DNA from: Phycisphaerales bacterium
GTDB lineage: Bacteria; Planctomycetota; Phycisphaerae; Phycisphaerales; UBA1924
Length of the DNA stretch: 64,000 nt
Assembly: GCA_016709445.1 (NCBI GenBank)
Contig: JADJMV010000019.1
Span: 1 to 64,000, forward strand
Direction: 5' to 3'
Shown: positions 49,269 to 58,624 of the stretch, one piece after another
How positions within the stretch are numbered: position 1 is the stretch's first letter
Layout of the letters: each line of letters starts with the position of its first letter
Made by a program: the position numbers and the translations under genes
Notes under the pieces: model-generated
Database searches by the model: none
Told to the model about the DNA's origin: nothing
What the model saw: only the letters and a program-made list of their open reading frames with translations

Positions 49269-50276
49269 TCAGGGCTTCGGCGCCGCGATCAGCAGCTTCG
49301 CGCCGGGCCCCGCCGACCAGACCACGCCGTCCGAATCGGCGCAGAGCGTGGCGGGGGTGAGGCAGGTCGTGCCGGCGCGAAATCGGCGGACGGCGTCGCG
49401 GCCTCGGTGGCACTCGCACTCGCCGGCGAGCACCATGGCGATCGCGGGTCGGTCTGGCGTGCACTCGAAGTGCTCGCCCGGACGGATTTCGGCGACGGAG
49501 AAGTAGTCCGTTTCGAGGCGCATGCCTGCGTCGGCGCCCGCGCGCTGCGCCGGCGTCGCCGGGGCGAAGTCGATACAGGCCAGGGCTGCCTCGACGTGGA
49601 GCTCTCGCCCGGCGCGCCCGTACTCTGTCGCCCAGTCGTAGACGCGGAAGGTCGTATCGCTGGGTGTCTGCACCTCGGCGACGAGCACGCCGGCGCCCAG
49701 GGCATGGACCGTGCCGCTCGGCAGGTTGTGGCACTCCCCCACCACCGCGGGCACGGCCTCGAGTAACTCGACGACACCCTCACCCTGGCCGGCGCGGAGG
49801 GCCCGCTCGAAATCCGCCCTGGTCACGCCGCGACGGACACCCTTGAAGATCACGCTCCCGGGCGCGGCGTCGAGCACGGACCAGCACTCGGTCTTGAGGT
49901 GCGCCCCCGGGTGTGTCGCGGCATACTCCGGCGAGGGGTGCACCTGCACGCTCAGGTGTTCCCGGGCGTCGAGGTACTTGACGAGCAGGGGGAATCCGCC
50001 CGCTGCGCTCAGCGGCACGTCGCCGAGCAGACTCGGCCCCCAGAGCCCGATCGCGTCATGGAGCGTCTTCCCGGCGAGTGGTCCATTGGCGATCACCGAG
50101 CGGGCTTCGCCCCCGCCACCCCCACCGGCGCTGGTCGAGCCCAGGTCGGCGATCTCCCAGCTCTCCCCGACGATCGCGCCCGCAGGCAGGTGTTTGCCGA
50201 GGTTGGCAAGGCGGCGTCCGCCCCAGACCTTTTCCTTGAGGATCGGCTCGAACGTCAGGACATAGGGCTCAGTCAT
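49269..50276 (-). CDS. manA: Mannose-6-phosphate isomerase, class I
   Basis: A 335-residue zinc isomerase linking fructose-6-phosphate and mannose-6-phosphate, the entry to GDP-mannose and GDP-fucose synthesis. Metal ligands are visible in LSVQVHPSPEYAATHPG (Gln and His), LKTECWSVLD (Glu) and LPSGTVHALGAG (His). The N-terminus LTFEPILKEKVWGGRRLANL and the GESWEIADL segment are typical of the short bacterial form. It is preceded by a glycine-rich loop (STSAGGGGGGEARS) that looks like an insertion. The ATG at 50276 gives normal length. The 5' neighbour is a FabZ-like gene 51 bases away on the same strand. Confidence 0.93.
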   Translation of the reverse strand: MTEPYVLTFEPILKEKVWGGRRLANLGKHLPAGAIVGESWEIADLGSTSAGGGGGGEARSVIANGPLAGKTLHDAIGLWGPSLLGDVPLSAAGGFPLLVKYLDAREHLSVQVHPSPEYAATHPGAHLKTECWSVLDAAPGSVIFKGVRRGVTRADFERALRAGQGEGVVELLEAVPAVVGECHNLPSGTVHALGAGVLVAEVQTPSDTTFRVYDWATEYGRAGRELHVEAALACIDFAPATPAQRAGADAGMRLETDYFSVAEIRPGEHFECTPDRPAIAMVLAGECECHRGRDAVRRFRAGTTCLTPATLCADSDGVVWSAGPGAKLLIAAPKP

Positions 50277-50327
50277 GGGACAGGTATAGGAGCCGGCCGA
50301 TTCGCAAGGCGGAGACCCCGCGAAGGC

Positions 50328-50876
50328 TCAGGGCTCCCCCCGCCATTCGCCCAGGGACATCCCGGCGATCCGGGCGTGGAAGGCGACGTGCTGCCCGACG
50401 ACGCCCTGGATATCGCTCACGAACCTGCGCCGGCCGATTTTCACTTCCTGGCAGAGGATGTAGAAGTCGTCCCCGGGCTCGACGTGGTGGCGGAAGGCGC
50501 ACTCGTCGATGCGGAGGAAGGCCGGGAGTTGGGGCGAGCCCATGCGGATATTGAAAAGGTAGAGGGCGAGCTGCGCGCCCGTTTCGACCATCAGAACACC
50601 CGGGAACATGGCTCGGGACGGGAAGTGCCCCGGGACCCAGAACTCGTCGTCCCGCACGCGCCGGTGCCCGACGGCCTGATTCCTCGCCTCGTTCACCCAA
50701 ACGATCGCCTCCAGGAGCTGCATGGCCCCCCGGTGGGGAATCCACGCCTGCACCCCGGTGCGGTCGAGCAGGCGTTGGTTCAGGTCGACCGAGTCCAGGC
50801 TGAAAAGCAGCCCGTTGCGACCGTCATCCGCCCCGCTCTCCATCGATGTCACCGATTCAGCCGGCACTCCCGCCAT
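50328..50876 (-). CDS. FabZ-like hotdog-fold dehydratase
   Basis: A 182-residue single hotdog-domain protein resembling beta-hydroxyacyl-ACP dehydratase FabZ. The active-site histidine lies in FWVPGHFPSRAMFPGVLMVE and the catalytic acid in ETGAQ, matching the usual GHFPxxPxxPGVL and EAxAQ pattern. The N-terminus (about 35 residues) and the insertion before the core are longer than in typical FabZ (about 145 residues). I am therefore unsure whether it serves general fatty acid synthesis or a special lipid. The ATG at 50876 has a GGAG seven bases upstream and overlaps the end of the Hc1-like gene by 20 bases. Confidence 0.82.
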   Translation of the reverse strand: MAGVPAESVTSMESGADDGRNGLLFSLDSVDLNQRLLDRTGVQAWIPHRGAMQLLEAIVWVNEARNQAVGHRRVRDDEFWVPGHFPSRAMFPGVLMVETGAQLALYLFNIRMGSPQLPAFLRIDECAFRHHVEPGDDFYILCQEVKIGRRRFVSDIQGVVGQHVAFHARIAGMSLGEWRGEP

Positions 50877-51048
50877 CGCGAAGCTCCAGGATCTTCTGGC
50901 GCACGTCCTGAGCGATCTTCTTGATTTCCTGCATCGTCTGCCGGGCCCGCGTGCCCGCGGCCTTGTTCCCGCCCTCAGCCTTGCGGATGTCTTCCTCAGC
51001 CTCCGCCACCAGCTGCTTCAGTTGCTCGTAGCATTCCATTGGGTCCAT
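50857..51048 (-). CDS. Histone H1-like (Hc1-type) small protein
   Basis: A 63-residue protein reading MDPMECYEQLKQLVAEAEED and continuing into EGGNKAAGTRARQTMQEIKK and DVRQKILELR. The NKAAGTRARQTMQEIKK segment is characteristic of Hc1-type histone H1-like proteins of Chlamydiae and Planctomycetes, here without the lysine-rich tail. It is probably a DNA-binding or nucleoid protein, although so short a form has no established function. The preferred start is the ATG at 51048, where aaggaa lies close upstream; the ATG at 51039 is possible. Its 3' end overlaps the FabZ-like gene. Confidence 0.78.
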   Translation of the reverse strand: MDPMECYEQLKQLVAEAEEDIRKAEGGNKAAGTRARQTMQEIKKIAQDVRQKILELRDGGSAG

Positions 51049-51227
51049 CCATTCCTTGCCGCGCCGCAGACCGGTCCGCCACGCGAAAGTTCGTGGTCCC
51101 GTGGGCCTCGTGACCCGACAGGCGGTAGGGAAGCCTGCTCCCCACCAGCCGCAGAGCATATCGCCCCCGCGCCCTCCCGGCGTGGGTCGGAGCCTCTCTG
51201 CACCGCCAGAAGGCCATATTCATACGA

Positions 51228-52304
51228 TCATTTCCCGAAAATATGGAGATATCTGTCGAGGATGTCCAGCGCACCCTGGGCGTAGGCCCGGGATCCCTCG
51301 GTCTCCCACCATGCCGGGGCGCACCCGGCCATCAGGACCCGGCGGGCCGCGGCGAGGGTCCCGTGGTCGCCATTGTGCTCAAGGCCAAGGTCTCTGCGGC
51401 GCCGGGCGAGCTCGGCGACCGGCTTGGTCTTGCCCAAGACCTCGGGATGGGCCCAGAACTGCCGCTCCACGTACACGGCATCCTCCACCCAGTGGCCGGG
51501 GTGGACGAACGCCAGATCGAGGAGGACGCACCGGCCACTGCTGCCATCGCCGTCGGCGCGACGCATCGCGTTGCCTGGATGCAGGTCGCCGTGGCACCAG
51601 GTATCCCGGGGCCGGTCGTCCCATGTGCCCAAGACACGCTTCAGGCACCGTTCGAGCCGGTGCAGGTGCTCGCGCCAACGTTGAATCTCGGGCATGGTCA
51701 CATAGTCGAGCGCCTCGCGGGAGCGCGCGATCAGCTCGCGCCAGTCCCGGACCTCGCCGCGGCCTTCGACGGGGCGGACTGTTCCTGCGGCCCGGTGGAA
51801 CTCCGCCGCGGTATGCAGCAGCTCCTGCACGGTGGCCTCGCAGATCTCCTGGTTGAGTGCGGGGCCATTGAGCCGTTCGATGACAAGCCATCCGAGGTCG
51901 TATCCGCCGATCATCTCTCCCGCGGCGACGACGCGCGGGACCGGTAATCCGCAGCTTTGCGCATCGCCCCAGGCCTCGTGCTCGACGGCCCCGAGACGCA
52001 CTGTCCACGAGTATTCCCTCGGGCCGACGGGGAGTTTCACAATGACGTCGGCCGCGGCGCCGTCCGCGAATGTCCACCGGGCGAATCCGGTGGCTGCACC
52101 GCCGCGCTGCCAGGACGACTGGAACCACTGGATTGGGCCCAACCGCTCCCCGCACGCCTCGTGGAGCAGCGGCTCCAACCCGACGGCGAGGTCGTGGGTG
52201 TCGCCCGTGGGGATCGGGCGCTGCACCCCGCTGGGCGTCGCGGCCACCCCGACTCGGGGGGCCGCTGGCGCCTGCTCCGGCGTGGACTCCGGCGTGTTCA
52301 ACAC
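51228..52304 (-). CDS. Aminoglycoside-phosphotransferase-like kinase
   Basis: A 358-residue protein of the APH/choline kinase fold. The catalytic loop is TWCHGDLHPGNAMR, followed by the metal-binding LLDLAFVHPG, which has Asp in place of the usual DxD spacing. Earlier segments include VIVKLPVGPREYSWTVRLGA and the hinge-like GWLVIERLNGPALNQE. These proteins phosphorylate small hydroxylated compounds such as sugars, choline, homoserine or aminoglycosides; this one's substrate is not evident. The GTG at 52304 is the preferred start; a longer frame to 52373 would cross the divergent intergenic region. Proximity to the fucose-1-phosphate enzymes suggests, without proving, a sugar substrate. Confidence 0.82.
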   Translation of the reverse strand: MLNTPESTPEQAPAAPRVGVAATPSGVQRPIPTGDTHDLAVGLEPLLHEACGERLGPIQWFQSSWQRGGAATGFARWTFADGAAADVIVKLPVGPREYSWTVRLGAVEHEAWGDAQSCGLPVPRVVAAGEMIGGYDLGWLVIERLNGPALNQEICEATVQELLHTAAEFHRAAGTVRPVEGRGEVRDWRELIARSREALDYVTMPEIQRWREHLHRLERCLKRVLGTWDDRPRDTWCHGDLHPGNAMRRADGDGSSGRCVLLDLAFVHPGHWVEDAVYVERQFWAHPEVLGKTKPVAELARRRRDLGLEHNGDHGTLAAARRVLMAGCAPAWWETEGSRAYAQGALDILDRYLHIFGK

Positions 52305-52390
52305 GCCGAGAGTACCCGAAAACGCGCCGCAACTCCAGCCCCACCATAATGCCCTCCGCCGCCTGCCCTCCACAACATGGGAGACTCCTC

Positions 52391-53929
52391 TTGCCCGCGG
52401 GCTTCGACATCCTGGTGCTCACCGCCTCCAACGAGGGTCAGGCTGCGGCCTATCGCTCGGAGCTGCGCTCGAGGGGGTTGGAGGGGCAATCGCTGGTGGT
52501 TCCCGACCCGCACTCGCGGCGGGTGGGCTCTGGCATCTCGACGCTCGTCGCGCTGGCCGAGATCGACGCCCTCTTGCGCGCCCGCGGGGGGACGCCGGGG
52601 AGCGCATTCGAGGGGCAGCGTGTGCTGATCATCCACTGCGGCGGCGATTCTCGCCGGCTGCCCGCATACGCCGCACACGGCAAGATCTTTGCGCCACTCC
52701 CGATCGAGACGCCAGACGGTCGTGCCCCGGCGCTCCTGGACCTCATCCTGGCGGACATGGGACAGATCCAATTGCCCGGGCGCGGCCGCGTTGTGATCGC
52801 GACGGGCGATGTGTTTCTGGACCTCGGAGCCCATCCCCTCGGACTCGAGCGCGCGGGCATCACCGGAGTCGCGTGGGCGAGCACCCCGGATCGCGGCTCG
52901 CGCCACGGCGTCTACATCTGTGACGAGGCGGGGGAACTCACCGGGTTCGTCCACAAGCCTTCGCGTGCGTGCGCGGAGCAGGCGGGGGCGGTCCGACCGG
53001 ATGGGACGGTGCTGGTCGATACGGGCGTGGTCGCCCTGGATCCCCCGGCGGTCGAGCATTGGCTCCGCTGCGCGGGCCTACGGGTCGATGGCTCGCTGGG
53101 GCCCGGACCACTCCTCGACGCCTCGCAGGGGATTGGACGCGCCCTGGATCTGTATGGCGACATGCTGCCCGCGATGGCGCGCCGCGAGCGGCTGAACGGT
53201 ACGGACTGGCGGGCGGGGCTGGGGTTCCGAGCGGCTGTCGTGCCCACGTGCGCGTTCCTCCATATCGGGTCGTCGCGGGAATTGCTCGATGGGCTGACGG
53301 CCGACCCGCCCGCGGACCGGCGCTTCTGCCGTCGCGCACGGGCGCGGGTGCCGGCGGGCGTGCCAGTTCCATCCTCCGCGTGCGTGCATAATGCCGTGCT
53401 GGAAAGCGAGGCGGTTTCTCTGGGGCCGCGCGTCGTGATCGAGTCGTGCCATCTGCGCGGGCCGGTGCGGCTCGAAGGGTCCAACATCCTCGTGGGGTTG
53501 TCGGCAGGGGCTGAGGCCCCGGTCGAGCTGCCGCGCGGCTGGGGCCTGGTGTGCCTCCCGGTGGAGTCCGGTGGGGCCGGGGACTGGGTCGGACTCGTGT
53601 TTGGTGATGGCGACGACTTCAAGGGCTCCGGCGAGCGCGGCGGGACCTTTGGAAACCGCCCGCTCCTGGACTGGCTCGCGGCTGCGGGGCTGTGCCCCGA
53701 AGACCTCTGGCCCGGTCTGCGCCCGGAGGACTGCACGCTCTGGACCGCGAATCTGTGGGTCCCTGGCGCCGTGGGGGACATCCTGGAGTCTGTCGGGTGG
53801 ATGGTGCGTGGGGCGCGGGCTCCGGCGGCGTGGCGTGCCCGCCGGCGCTGGAATGCCGGGGAGGTCATGGCTGCCGTGGACCACGGACGTCTGCTGGAAG
53901 CGCGGGGTAGAGTGCTCGACTGTGTCTGA
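52391..53929 (+). CDS. FKP-type fucose-1-phosphate guanylyltransferase half
   Basis: A 512-residue protein equivalent to the N-terminal part of bifunctional FKP (the family labelled L-fucokinase), which makes GDP-fucose from fucose-1-phosphate and GTP. The start FDILVLTASNEGQAAAYRSE is diagnostic. The nucleotide-binding loop is IIHCGGDSRRLPAYAAHGK. VVIATGDVFLD and HNAVLESEAVSLGPRVVIES are also seen, the last being left-handed-helix-like repeats. The preferred start is a TTG at 52391 with GGGAG upstream; an ATG at 52349 adds 14 residues. The next gene overlaps by eight bases and encodes the kinase half, so the two should work in succession. Confidence 0.85.
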   Translation: MPAGFDILVLTASNEGQAAAYRSELRSRGLEGQSLVVPDPHSRRVGSGISTLVALAEIDALLRARGGTPGSAFEGQRVLIIHCGGDSRRLPAYAAHGKIFAPLPIETPDGRAPALLDLILADMGQIQLPGRGRVVIATGDVFLDLGAHPLGLERAGITGVAWASTPDRGSRHGVYICDEAGELTGFVHKPSRACAEQAGAVRPDGTVLVDTGVVALDPPAVEHWLRCAGLRVDGSLGPGPLLDASQGIGRALDLYGDMLPAMARRERLNGTDWRAGLGFRAAVVPTCAFLHIGSSRELLDGLTADPPADRRFCRRARARVPAGVPVPSSACVHNAVLESEAVSLGPRVVIESCHLRGPVRLEGSNILVGLSAGAEAPVELPRGWGLVCLPVESGGAGDWVGLVFGDGDDFKGSGERGGTFGNRPLLDWLAAAGLCPEDLWPGLRPEDCTLWTANLWVPGAVGDILESVGWMVRGARAPAAWRARRRWNAGEVMAAVDHGRLLEARGRVLDCV

Positions 53930-55340
53930 GCATCCGTTGATCTCCCGAGCCCTGCAAGACCGGTGGTTTCACGCGGCCGATCTCGCCGAGGCCCTGATGG
54001 GGCCCGTGGAGGCCACGGGCGCCGTGGCTGCCATCGCGGGCCGGGTGGCGGGGGCGCCGGACCCGCTAGAACGCGCTCGGCTTGCGAAGCTTGCTGCCAT
54101 GGTGTGCGCGCGACATCCCGCGGCTTCGGGCGCCTGGACCCAGTCCGTGCCGCCCGAGCAGGCGGCGTTTGACGCGATCGCCGAGGCGGTCAGACGTCAG
54201 ATCGACCTGCCCCGCGAGCCGGCGCGGGCTCGGCTGGTCCCGGGTCAGATGGTGATCGCAACCTCACCGGTTCGGATCGACCTGGCAGGCGGGTGGTCGG
54301 ACACACCCCCGATCTGCAACGAACTCGGGGGGACCGTGCTGAATACGGCCGTCACGCTGAGCGGCCGGCAGCCACTCCAGGCCGTCGCGCAGCTCTCGCA
54401 GGAGCCGGTGATCCGGATCACGAGCATTGATTTGGGGCGTTCCGTGGAGCTCACCCACACCAAGCAGCTCCTCCGGCACGACGACCCTCGGGATTGGTCG
54501 GCCCTGCCCAAGGCGGCTCTGGTGCTCGCCGGTCTCGCTCCGAGCGATCCGGACATCGACCTGCGCGGGTGGCTCGAGGGTGTCGGCGGCGGGATCCGGC
54601 TGACCGTCTTCGCGGCGCTGCCGAAGGGCTCGGGGCTGGGCACGAGTTCCATTCTCGGTGCGACGGTGCTGGCGGCCCTGAGTCGGCTCACGGGGGAGGT
54701 GGCCCCGCGCGAGATGCTCACCACGCGCACGAGCATGCTCGAACAACTCATGCGCACCGGAGGCGGATGGCAGGACCAGCTCGGCGGGATCGTCCCCGGC
54801 TTCAAGCTGCTCCGGACCGCGCCGGGGTTTGATCAGAGTCCTGCGGTGGAGGAGATCCGGGTGCCGGCGCCGCACGCCGCGGAGTTGTCGTCGCGGCTGA
54901 TCCTCTACTACACCGGCCTGCAGCGTCTCGCGGCCGACATCCTGCAGAAGGTCGTGGGGCGTTACCTCGCCCGAGAGCCCGAGTGCTTGGCGATCGTCCG
55001 TGACCTCAAGGCGGGGGCGGAACGCATGGCCGCCGAGCTGGGCGCCGGCGACATCGATGCCTTTGCGTCGAGCCTCCTCGACTACTGGCGGCTGAAGCAG
55101 CGGTTCGATCCGGGGTCCACGACTCCGGCGATCGAGGCGCTGTTCGACACGGTCCGGGATCGGTGTGCGGGGTATGAGCTGCCCGGGGCGGGTGGGGGCG
55201 GGTTCCTGCTGCTGGTCGCCCGGGACACGGCTGCGGCGGCCCAGATCCGCGAGTGCCTGGGCGCCCACCAGCCGAACCCGACCGCCCGGCTCTACGAGGC
55301 GTCGATCGACAGCCAGGGTCTGTGTGTGACGGTGGTCTAG
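53922..55340 (+). CDS. FKP-type GHMP sugar kinase half (fucokinase-like)
   Basis: A 472-residue GHMP-family kinase that corresponds to the C-terminal part of FKP and should phosphorylate L-fucose (or a related sugar such as a heptose) at C1. Motif 1 is SPVRIDLAGGWSDTPPICNE, the ATP loop is LPKGSGLGTSSILGATVLAA, and motif 3 is ELPGAGGGGFLLLVARD. Residues 1-105 are an extra helical part, as in FKP. The GTG at 53922 lies inside the end of the preceding pyrophosphorylase gene (8-base overlap), indicating co-translation. Heptose kinases such as HddA are shorter and lack the N-terminal part, so fucose salvage is the better guess. Confidence 0.88.
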   Translation: MSEHPLISRALQDRWFHAADLAEALMGPVEATGAVAAIAGRVAGAPDPLERARLAKLAAMVCARHPAASGAWTQSVPPEQAAFDAIAEAVRRQIDLPREPARARLVPGQMVIATSPVRIDLAGGWSDTPPICNELGGTVLNTAVTLSGRQPLQAVAQLSQEPVIRITSIDLGRSVELTHTKQLLRHDDPRDWSALPKAALVLAGLAPSDPDIDLRGWLEGVGGGIRLTVFAALPKGSGLGTSSILGATVLAALSRLTGEVAPREMLTTRTSMLEQLMRTGGGWQDQLGGIVPGFKLLRTAPGFDQSPAVEEIRVPAPHAAELSSRLILYYTGLQRLAADILQKVVGRYLAREPECLAIVRDLKAGAERMAAELGAGDIDAFASSLLDYWRLKQRFDPGSTTPAIEALFDTVRDRCAGYELPGAGGGGFLLLVARDTAAAAQIRECLGAHQPNPTARLYEASIDSQGLCVTVV

Positions 55341-55381
55341 GGGGACCCGGTCGGCTGGGCTCGCCCGTCTACGATTGCCCC

Positions 55382-56937
55382 ATGCCTGTCCCCCGCGTTG
55401 CCATCATCGGCCGACCCAATGTCGGCAAGAGTTCGCTGCTGAACCTGCTCGCCCGCGACAAGGTGGCGATCGTGGACGACATGCCGGGGGTGACGCGCGA
55501 CCGGGTGTCGATCGTCATCGATCTCGAGGGCCCGGGCGGCGCCGGGCCGCTCAAGCCCGTCGAAATCACCGACACGGGTGGGTACGGGATCTACACGGCG
55601 GAGGGCGAGCGGTACGACGAGGTGGGCGCCGATCTCGGGCTGCTCCGCCACGACATCGAGCAGCAGATCGCCGGTGCGGTGGCTACGGCGGATGTGATCC
55701 TCTTCACGGTGGATGCCCAGGCGGGGATGACCCGCGATGACGAGCAGATTGCCCAGATGCTCCGGACCGGACGGTTCGGACCCGGCCGCGGGGGCGTGGA
55801 CCCGACCCACGACGCGCCGGAGCACCAGGAGATCCGCGTCGTGGCGACGAAGGTGGACGGTCCGAAGTGGGAGGCTCATGCGCACGAGTTCAGCGCGTTG
55901 GGGTTCGGCCAGCCGCTGATGGTCAGTTCGCGGAGCAACTACTTCCGGCGTGACTTCCTCGATGCGCTGTACGAGATGATGCCCCTGGCCCCGATCAGCG
56001 ACCGCCCGCACGCCGACCTGCGTGTCGCGGTCATCGGGAAGCGGAACGTCGGGAAGAGCTCGCTGGTGAACGCCCTGGCGGGCGAGCCGCGGGTGATCGT
56101 CTCGGAGATCGCGGGCACGACGCGCGACGCCGTCGATGTCTATGTCGAGTTCGACGGGCGGAGCGTGATGCTGATCGACACGGCGGGTCTGCGGAAGAAG
56201 AAGAGCTTCCAGGGCGCCGTCGAGTGGTACGCGTACGACCGCGCCAAGCGGGCGGTGGAGCGGGCCGACGTGATCGTGCTGCTGCTCGACGCGACGACGG
56301 AGATCAGCCAGGTGGACGAGCAGCTCGCGATGCTTGCCCAGAAGGCGCACAAGCCGGTCGTCATCGCCGTCAACAAGTGGGACCTGGTCGAGGGACGGAA
56401 GAACGACAAGGGCAAGCTGATCGACGTGGAGGACTACGAGGAGTATCTGCGCCGCGAGCTCAAGGGGCTGACCTTCGCCCCGATCGCCCTCATGAGCGCC
56501 GCCACGGGCCTCAACCTGCGGGGCGTGCTCGAGGTGGCGTTCGACCTGCACGAGCAGGCCAGCACGCGCGTCACGACCGGGCAGCTCAACCGGCTGGTCC
56601 GCGGGCTGCTCGAGACCCGGGCGCCCTCCAACCGCGTGGGGCTGCGAGCCAAGGTGCTCTACGTTGCGCAGGTCAAGACCAACCCCCCCACGATTGCGCT
56701 GGTCGTCAACGACCCCAAGATCTTCACGCTCAACTACGAGCGGTTCCTCCTGAACCGGTTCCGCGAGGAACTCCCCTTCCCGAAGTGCCCATCCGGCTGG
56801 TGATCCGGGCCCGGCGTCGCGACGAACCGCTCCACCGAACGGAGGAGGTCGAGGCCGCGAACGCCGAAGAGGTCGGGTGGAGCGATGCGGAGCTGGCGAG
56901 CCTGCCGGACGAGGCGGACAACTACTTCGACGAGTAG
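55382..56937 (+). CDS. der: Ribosome-assembly GTPase Der (EngA), one-base frameshift
   Basis: A tandem-GTPase protein needed for 50S assembly. The first G domain has VAIIGRPNVGKSSLLNLLAR and DTGGYGIY; the second has VAVIGKRNVGKSSLVNALAG, DTAGLRKKKSFQGAVEW and NKWDLVEG. The C-terminal KH-like domain is interrupted: the literal frame stops 13 codons after NYERFLLNRFREELPFP. The next frame continues as EVPIRLVIRARRRDEPLHRT to a stop at 56937. One missing base near 56780 restores a 518-residue protein, so the gene is almost certainly intact in the organism because Der is essential. The end (EVGWSDAELASLPDEADNYF) is an acidic extension. Confidence 0.95.
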
Positions 56938-56997
56938 CGCTCGGCGGAGCGAGATTCGGGCACGCCCGATCGGACCATCGGGCGGCCCGGAGTGGGC

Positions 56998-58605
56998 TCA
57001 GGATTCTCCGTTCGCCGAGTCGTCTCGCACCTTGCCCAGGGCTCCGGGCAGCTCGATCCCCGCCTGCCTGGCCAATTCGTGCACGGGCGGGAGCGAACCG
57101 ATGAGGCCGCTGAGGAAGTCGGCCGTCGTGCCGCGGGCGCCCTTGCCATCGAGCAGCGGGTTGCCCCGGCCCGAGTCCCACACGGTGATCTTGTCGATCT
57201 TGAGGTTCTGGATGGCCTTGACCTGCTCGGCGACGAGCTCGGGGAGCTTCTCGATGAGCAGGAGCGTGGGCGCGACCTGCGGGTTCTCTGCGCACGCGCT
57301 GACGAGCTGCCGGTAGCCCTCGGCCTTGGCCTCGAGCACCTTCTGGATGCCCTCGGCCTCGGCCTTGTACCTGGCGAGGATCGCGTCGGCCTGGCCCCGC
57401 GCCTCGCGCCGCAGCTTCTCGGCCTCGGCCTCGGCGGCGATCTCGATGCGCTTCTTCTCGATCTCCTGCGGCGCCAGCTCCGTCTTGGCCAGGTGCGCAA
57501 GTTCCTGCTCGCGCTCGGCGATCATGATGGCCTCGATCGCCTTGGCCGACGCCACATCGGCCCGGCGCTTCGCCTCCGCGCGGATCTCGGCGAGCTTGGC
57601 GTTGCTCTCGGCGATCTGGGCGTTGGACGTGTTCTCGCCGTCGACGGCGAGCGACTCGGCCTGGGCGACGCGGATGCGCTGCTCCTGCTCGGCCTTCTTC
57701 CGGGCTGCGACGGTCTCGGCGGTACGCTCGGCGGCCGCGATCTCCTGGTTGCGCTTGGCCTCCACCTCGCCGGTGACCGCCTCGGCCTCGTAGGCCGAGA
57801 TGGCCACGCGCTTCTTCTGCTCGGCCTGCTTCTGGCCCTGGTCAGAGAGGGCCCGCTCTTCGGCCACGCGCACGTTCCGCTCGCGGACGGCCTGGGCCTC
57901 GCCGATGGCGCCCTCGCGTTCCTGCTGGGCGACCTCGACCTTGGCGCGGTTGATCGCCTCGGCGGCGGCCCGCTGGCCGATCGCGACGATGTAGCCGCTC
58001 TCGTCGGTGATGTCTCGGATATTCACGTTGATGAGTTCGAGCCCGATCTTGTTGATCTCCTGGGCCACGTTCTCGTTGATGAGCTTCATGAACTTCTCGC
58101 GGTCCTTGTTGATCTCCTCGATCGTCAGGGTCGCGATGACCAGGCGCAACTGACCGAGGATGATGTCTTGCGCCTGCTCGCGGATCGCCTGGGGCGGCAG
58201 GCCGAGCAGACGCTCGGCGGCGTTGTTCATGAGGACAGGGTCGGTCGAGATGCCGACGGTGAAGGTCGCGGGGACATTCACGCGGATGTTGTTCAGGGAG
58301 AGCGCGCCCTCGAGCGGGATGTCGATGACCAGCGGCTCGAGGCTCAGGAAGGCGTAGTCCTGGACAACCGGCCAGACCATGACGCCGCCGCCGTGGTAGC
58401 AGCGGGCCGACTGCTTGCCCGTCTTGCCGTAGACCACGAGGATGCGGTTGGAGGGGCATCGCTTGAACCGGCTGAGCCAGAAGGCGACGACGGCGAAGAA
58501 CAGGAAGAGGGCGATCAGCCCGAAGATCAGGGCGACCAGCCCGCCGTTGAACGGGCCGTCGTTCTGGGCCAGTGCGATGTGCTGGAACACGCTCAGACTC
58601 TGCAT
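56998..58605 (-). CDS. Flotillin-like (SPFH/band 7) membrane protein
   Basis: A 535-residue flotillin. The N-terminal transmembrane helix (VALIFGLIALFLFFAVVAFW) is followed by an SPFH domain (residues about 50-240, with RCPSNRILVVYGKTG, VWPVVQDYAFLSLEPLVIDI and INVNIRDITDESGYI). A long Ala/Glu-rich coiled coil at about 245-425 includes AEALAxA-type repeats such as RVAQAESLAVDGENTSNAQI. A C-terminal domain ends PGALGKVRDDSANGES. Flotillins organise ordered membrane microdomains. The preceding gene on this strand encodes an NfeD-like protein, which is the usual partner, 19 bases away. The ATG at 58605 fits. Confidence 0.92.
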   Translation of the reverse strand: MQSLSVFQHIALAQNDGPFNGGLVALIFGLIALFLFFAVVAFWLSRFKRCPSNRILVVYGKTGKQSARCYHGGGVMVWPVVQDYAFLSLEPLVIDIPLEGALSLNNIRVNVPATFTVGISTDPVLMNNAAERLLGLPPQAIREQAQDIILGQLRLVIATLTIEEINKDREKFMKLINENVAQEINKIGLELINVNIRDITDESGYIVAIGQRAAAEAINRAKVEVAQQEREGAIGEAQAVRERNVRVAEERALSDQGQKQAEQKKRVAISAYEAEAVTGEVEAKRNQEIAAAERTAETVAARKKAEQEQRIRVAQAESLAVDGENTSNAQIAESNAKLAEIRAEAKRRADVASAKAIEAIMIAEREQELAHLAKTELAPQEIEKKRIEIAAEAEAEKLRREARGQADAILARYKAEAEGIQKVLEAKAEGYRQLVSACAENPQVAPTLLLIEKLPELVAEQVKAIQNLKIDKITVWDSGRGNPLLDGKGARGTTADFLSGLIGSLPPVHELARQAGIELPGALGKVRDDSANGES

Positions 58606-58624
58606 ACCCCTACCCCCTTGCCCT

